This document shows, piece after piece, positions 59,531 through 64,000 of a DNA stretch of 64,000 nt. The stretch's first letter is position 1, and each line of letters starts with the position of its first letter. The notes under the pieces are model-generated. The model had not been told where the DNA came from and did no database searches. It was given only the letters and a program-made list of their open reading frames with translations. A program made the translations under genes and the position numbers. Source of the DNA: Inia geoffrensis (taxonomy: Eukaryota > Chordata > Mammalia > Artiodactyla > Iniidae); NCBI GenBank assembly GCA_036417435.1, contig CM070919.1:36999818-37063817 (forward strand), in the 5' to 3' direction.

Positions 59531-60199
59531 GCCTGCCTAAGTGTTAACCAGCACTAACCCTCAGCCCTGCGAAGGAGCCGTCTTGGGTGTTCCAACCCAG
59601 TCAAGCCTCAGGATGACTCCAGCCCCAGGTGACACGCTAGGCAACAGAAGAATCACCCAGTGGAGTTCACCTTCATAATCATGAAAACTAATAAATGGTG
59701 CTGTTGTCTTAAACCCTTAGATCATGAGCATCGTAGGGACATTCAGAGAGGATTAAAAGCTAAATGGTCTAGAGCAGCCCTTTTCAAGCTTTCACGTGCA
59801 AACAGATCACCTGGAGACCTTGTTAGGCTGAGACCCTGACCCAGCCCATGTGGACGGGGGCCTAAGATTCTGCAGCTGGTGCTGATGCTGCAGGTCCTGG
59901 ACCACACTTGAAGAGACAGGGGTCTAGAGGGCACCCCTCCTGGTCCCCGTGTCTCAGAGGCAGGCTTCAGAAGGGTGTTGCTTTCATTTCAGCTAAATAT
60001 TTTCATCTGAACAAATGGAATGTGCTATCAGGAGGAGGTGTGTTTTATTTCCACGGGGCACCCGCCTTGTGCAAGACACTGCCCAGAAACCGATCTTTTC
60101 TGTCCCACATGGTGGCTTTCATGAGAGCTGATGGCACAGTCCCTTTGTCCTTCTATTTAGCCGAATGGGCAGAGAAAAGAGTTGCAGAACAGATAATAG
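59531..60199. other. Single-copy DNA right of the inverted repeat
   Basis: No repeat or exon recognised. Short frames (63-98 codons) without domains. Confidence 0.5.
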
Positions 60200-60214
60200 G
60201 ATGAGGGTCACTTT

Positions 60215-60976
60215 TTTAACATCTTTATTGGAGTATGTAAGGTCCGTTGGCCCGGGTGAAAGGAGGCCCGGGGGTGGGGGTGGGGGCAGTAAGAGAAAAC
60301 ATTGACCAGTATGAGGAAGGAAAGGCATTGGGACATAACGACCTCACCTGTTCTGGAAATCAACAAGAGACTCTGACTTCATGCCCAGAGACAATGGGGC
60401 TGAAGGAAGGGGGAAGCGGGCTTACGCCCCACAACAGACCAACCAACAGGTGGCCCTGCTGTATCCTCACCAAATAAGGAATTACCCTGTATAGCAAACC
60501 ATTCCCCCCACCCCCACCCGCAAACCACCCTTCCCTTACACCTCATAAAATCTCCCACGCTTAGGACTGGGCGCGACTCCTCTGGCCCCTTTCTCTCGGA
60601 CCAGTGAACCTTGCCCGGGAGCGCTCCCTAATAAAGCTCACTTGAAGCTTTCCTTTGTTTTCGCGGTGCCCTTTGTTAAGCTCCGACCTTACAGAGTATA
60701 ACTGCTTTACAGTGGTTTGTTAGTTTCTGCTGGATAACAAAGTGAATCAGCTGTACATATACATATATCCTCATACCTCTTCCCTCCTGCGTCCCCCACC
60801 CACCCTCCCTATCCCACCCCTGTAGGTGGTTACAAAGCACCGAGCTGATCTCCCTGTGCCATGCGGCTGCTTCCCACTAGCTATAGGTTTTACATTTGGT
60901 GGTGTATATATGTCCATGCCACTCTCCCACTTCACCCCAGCTTACCCTTCCCCCTCCCCGTGTCCTCAGGTCCATT
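60215..60976 (-). mobile_element. LINE-1 3' end, antisense, containing a solo LTR
   Basis: 'ttaacatctttattggagta' (60216-60235) resumes after the LTR as 'taactgctttacagtggttt' and runs through the L1 3' UTR to about 60976. A target duplication GGATGAGGGYCACTTTT flanks the whole composite (about 60199-60215 and 60977-60993), so the L1 inserted first. Confidence 0.93.
60236..60693 (+). mobile_element. Solo LTR of a class I (gamma-like) endogenous retrovirus
   Basis: 458 bp from TGTAAGGTC to GACCTTACA, a perfect 9-bp terminal inverted repeat with canonical TG...CA ends. Flanked by a direct repeat GAGTA (60231-60235 and 60694-60698). Internal signals: TATA-like 'cataaaat' at 60544-60551 and AATAAA at 60630-60635 followed by a GT-rich stretch. 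No internal viral genes, so it is the product of LTR-LTR recombination. Class assignment rests on the U3/R style and short duplication. Confidence 0.9.
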
Positions 60977-61544
60977 CGGATGAGGGCCACTTTTGAAGAG
61001 ATCACCCCCATTTCACACCCAGCTGTGCATTCTAGGGCTGCATGCCTAGAGCAGTGTGCAGAAATACACATAGGGAAAAAGAGCACCAGAGTTTGCATCA
61101 AATGTATGGACTCGGCCAGAAGGTGCTAGTAGGTCTTATTCACTTTAAAACCCTCACAAGGCTCCCATCCACATTAAGGGGAAAAGCCCAAGTGCCGCAG
61201 TGTCCCGATGAAGCTCCCTTCCCCTCCCCCACCTCCCCTCCTACCACGCTGCCCCTTGCTCTCTCCGCAGACCCAGGCCACAGTGGCCCTAGGACAGATT
61301 CCGGAACACCCCACGGACGGTCTCCGTCCCCTTCTGCCCTCCATTTAGAGCCCTCTTCCCCCAGATGTCCTTGCGCCTGACTCTGCCACCTCTCACAGGC
61401 TGCTCAGGGGCCACGGTCTCAGCAAAGCCTTCTAGAGCCATCCTCTTACAATTACAACCATCCCTACCCCAGGCTCTCCCTGTCACACCTCTCCATGGCA
61501 TTACCCCTCGTCTTCCCTGCTATGAACATGTTACCACTTAACTC
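60977..61544. other. Single-copy DNA
   Basis: Nothing recognised with confidence; parts may be decayed L2. Confidence 0.45.
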
Positions 61545-61675
61545 TGTTCATGACTAGAATATAAATGCTGGATGGGAAGGGAATTTTGTCTGCTTTGTTC
61601 ACTGCTGTAGCCTAGAACAGCGCCTGACACATGGTAGGCGCTCAAAAGTTTGCTTTGTTTGAGTGAACAAGTAAT
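61545..61675 (+). mobile_element. L2 LINE 3' end
   Basis: 'ttttgtctgctttgttcact' (61584-61603) and 'cagcgcctgacacatggtag' (61619-61638), followed by 'gcgctcaaaa', match the L2 3' end style. Confidence 0.75.
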
Positions 61676-61683
61676 AACATTTT

Positions 61684-61887
61684 TGTTTGTTTGTGGTATG
61701 CGGGCCTCTCACTGTTGCGGCCTCTCCTGTTGTGGAGCACAGGCTCCAGATGCGCAGGCTCAGCGGTCATAGCTCACGGGCCCAGCCTCTCCGCGTTATG
61801 TGGGATCCTCCCGGACTGGGACACGAACCCGCGTCTCCCCCGCATTGGCAGGTGGACTCTCCACCACTGCGCCACCAGGGAAGCCCC
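61684..61887 (-). mobile_element. CHR-2-type SINE, short form, antisense
   Basis: From the T-rich tail and 'gcgggcctctcactgttgcg' to 'gcgccaccagggaagcccc'. Target duplication AAGTAATAACAYTTTT at about 61669-61684 and 61888-61903. Confidence 0.95.
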
Positions 61888-61964
61888 AAGTAATAACACT
61901 TTTAAACTGGACCATTGAGACACTTAAAGAGAAAGTCCATGTCTGCACTGTCCAATACGGTAGC

Positions 61965-63062
61965 TGTCTTAGCTCGGGCTGCTGTAACAAAACACCAGAG
62001 ACTGAGGGGCTTAATGCCGAGGTCCTGCCCCGGCCAACAGGGATTTTCCCTTCTGGGGTGAGAACGGAGTCGGCCGTCGAGGAGACAGACAGTCACACAG
62101 GCGAAGGAAGTGGGATATAGAAGCAGCTTTATTGTTTCTCAAAGCCATGGTTTATATGTTTTTTTGCTTACTTTATTATTGTATAAACGTTTTACACCAT
62201 TGCTTGCAAATCATTAAATTTGCCCACTATTTTGATCTGGTTGTTTTTAGGTATTTTTATCTCTAAGAACAATCACAACTTCTAGTTCTTATAACCCATT
62301 GTACTTATTCCATGAAGTGTAGTCTACTTTTATGTTTATGCCTGGCTGATTAGCAAAATATTTATAAAAGATTCTTTTTTCTAAATCACTCTTTTAATCC
62401 CATTCCCTCTGACTTACACATTCCACTATTACCAGGTAATTCCAATATTTCCCAAGCCATAGGCAATGTGGATAAGGGTAAAGTTTCCCAAGGGGGAGTT
62501 GTAGGGGTTTTCTTTGCCTCATATACAATATGTCTGGCGTCAATGCCAGGGCGTTCTTTGAATCCACCTTTTACTCCAGGAAAAGTCCCCAGCATTACAC
62601 TCAATAACAGCAGACATGCCGTCATTCTTCCATTCGGGGGGAGTCCATGCTTCCGCCTGGATTTTTCACATGAGTCCGTGCCCATGCTGTCCACCGGCCC
62701 ATGCTCAGGTAGGCTCTTACGACGGACGGCTTCCGGCAGCTTAAATAACAAATATGCATTTCCCACAGTTCTGTAGGCTGGAAGTCCAAGATGAAAGTGC
62801 TGGCAGATTCGGTGTCTGGTGAGGGCCCGCTTCCTTGTTCACAGACGGCCATCCTCTTGTATCTTTACATGGCAGAGAACAGAAAGCAGCGAGCTCTTCT
62901 GTGACTCTTGTAAGGGCACTAATTCCGTTCATGAAGCTCTGCCCTCATGACCTTCATCCATCCTAATGGCCTCCCAAAGGCCCCACCTCCTAAGAGCATC
63001 ATATGGCGGGACAGGACTCAACAGATGAATTTGGGGGGCAGACAAACATCCAATCCATAACA
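61965..63062 (-). mobile_element. MLT1 LTR (ERVL-MaLR) inside the hAT element
   Basis: Antisense LTR: 'tgtcttagctcgggctgctg' (61965-61984) through 'ggtgtctggtgagggcccgc' (62811-62830) to 'catccaatccataaca' (63047-63062). Flanked by the 5-bp duplication GTAGC (61960-61964 and 63063-63067). Without its own insert it is ~368 bp, normal for MLT1. Confidence 0.9.
62015..62738 (-). mobile_element. Solo LTR of an endogenous retrovirus (6-bp target duplication), inside the MLT1
   Basis: 724 bp with ends TGCCGAGG...CTTCCGGCA. The terminal TGCCG/CGGCA pair forms a short inverted repeat, and the 6-bp duplication GCTTAA lies at 62009-62014 and 62739-62744. Read on the minus strand, AATAAA lies near 62133-62138, so U3-R-U5 runs from 62738 to 62015. 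Six-base duplications are usual for class II (beta-like) elements. A 126-codon frame covers much of U3 (see findings). Confidence 0.88.
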
Positions 63063-63363
63063 GTAGCCGTTAGCCCCACACGTGGTGACTGAGCACTTGA
63101 AATGGGTCCAAACTGAGATGTGATGTAAGTATCAAATACACACTGGATTTTGAAGACCTAATACAAAAAAAAGAATGCCAAATATCTCATTAATCTTTTT
63201 AATATTGATCACTTGCTGCAGTAATAATATTTTGGATACCCTGGATGAAATAAAATATATTATTCAAATTACATAATTGCCACCGGTTTCCTTTTACTTT
63301 TTCAATTAAGATGCTAGAAAATTCCAAATGTAGCTCACGTTATGTTTCTCTTAGACAGTGCTG

Positions 63364-63834
63364 GGCTACGTGCTTATCTTGAACACCCACACAAGGAGTC
63401 ATATACAGAGCTCGGAGACCTGCCGTTAGTGAGTTTGTCTGGCAGAAGGAAAAGAGAAAGAAAAATCAAAGGGATTACTTGATATTTGGTTCTCCTCTCA
63501 AGACGTTGACAAAATATTGCCCCCAGCTCGGAGAGGATGAACTGACTGCTGGAAGAACTTGATTTGGCAAATATAAAGATGTATCTGCTGTTAGTTGCAC
63601 ATCTGTAATACATCTGGCTGCATTTTTATGCATTCTGCATATATTAACCAATTATCAAAAATATTTTGTAATTAGCCATTTAATCAAAGAACCCTAACTA
63701 GATATTTTAAATTTGAAATTGGATATAAAGAAATCTAGATGGATCCTCATCTGCTCAGCATTCCTCATGATTGGGTCTACCTGTACTCCTTTCAATGGGG
63801 CAGAAAAGTAGAAGCAATTATTGAAGAGGTGTAG
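63364..63834. other. Single-copy DNA
   Basis: AT-rich, nothing recognised. Confidence 0.5.
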
Positions 63835-63970
63835 TTTTTATTTTTTATTCATTAAACAGATATTTTTCACCAGGCACAGTTCTGGCCATGGGGGATAGAG
63901 CCATGCATAAAACAGACAAAAATTCTTGTCCACGTGGAACTTTCATTTTAATGGGGCAGATAATAACCAA
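63835..63970. mobile_element. Ancient MIR/L2-class repeat
   Basis: 'caccaggcacagttctggcc' (63869-63888), 'gagccatgcataaaacagac' and 'ggaactttcattttaatggg' match a common ancient mammalian repeat; related text lies at 42020-42120. Confidence 0.65.
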
Positions 63971-64000
63971 TAAACCAAGTGGATTGGGTGAGTTATAAGT

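Larger units (their letters stand above)
61944..63363. mobile_element. hAT-type (MER5/Charlie-like) DNA element interrupted by an LTR
   Basis: Left end 'gcactgtccaatacggtagc' (61945-61964). After the inserted LTR it continues 'gtagccgttagccccacacg', then 'gagcacttgaaatgggtcc' (63091-63109), and ends 'gacagtgctg' (63354-63363), complementary to the left end. Non-coding, non-autonomous. Family name from memory. Confidence 0.75.

Overview
The window is nuclear DNA of a mammal and almost certainly a cetacean. The main evidence is the many copies of the tRNA-Glu-derived CHR SINEs (the cetacean/hippo/ruminant family). They occur in a long form ending near 'agacccaacgcagcc' and a short form ending in 'agaggcccgcgtacc', and the short form is the type typical of whales and dolphins. 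The rest fits a placental genome: L1 LINEs of several ages, MIR and L2 relics, MLT1 LTRs, hAT and Tigger DNA transposons and retroviral solo LTRs. I see no intact host gene. The host-like coding sequence I recognise is a KRAB-box exon of a zinc-finger gene, present twice and damaged both times.

Layout. 0.1-2.1 kb: old L1 3' part with a SINE in it. 2.14-2.54 kb: minisatellite with an 88-bp higher-order period made of four 22-bp subunits. 2.57-10.45 kb: five head-to-tail copies of a ~1.73-kb unit that fuses an L1 3' end, carrying a ~66-bp hairpin, to an unrecognised ~0.6-kb segment. 10.45-15.6 kb: SINE, MLT1, L1 tail, AT-rich single-copy DNA and another SINE. 15.6-25.1 kb: an L1 with a damaged ORF1 and a large ORF2 deletion, abutting a second L1 that contains two SINEs and a near full-length Tigger transposon. 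25.1-36.1 kb: single-copy DNA, an antisense old L1, then a sense L1 with 5' UTR, ORF1 and a gapped ORF2. 36.1-43.3 kb: mostly single-copy DNA with two GC-rich patches, L1 tail, SINEs, MIRs.

43.3-59.5 kb is the most unusual part. A CpG-rich promoter-like block, a KRAB exon, a 167-bp inverted-terminal-repeat element and a SINE lead into a nuclear mitochondrial insertion (NUMT). The NUMT runs in gene order from the 3' part of 16S rRNA through tRNA-Leu, ND1, Ile-Gln-Met, ND2, Trp-Ala-Asn-Cys-Tyr, COX1 (split by a SINE), Ser-Asp and COX2. About 3 kb of this, from the CpG block to mid-ND1, recurs in inverted orientation at 56.35-59.53 kb. The two arms of this large inverted repeat are separated by ~9.7 kb. 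The arms are far closer to each other than the NUMT is to mitochondrial sequence, so the duplication is younger than the NUMT.

59.5-64 kb: an antisense L1 tail holding a solo LTR with perfect terminal inverted repeats, L2 and SINE relics, and a three-level nest (retroviral solo LTR inside an MLT1 LTR inside a hAT element).

The genes do not form a pathway. The window is a record of insertions, local tandem amplification and an inverted duplication. Boundaries come from reading by eye, and family names rest on memory of consensus sequences.
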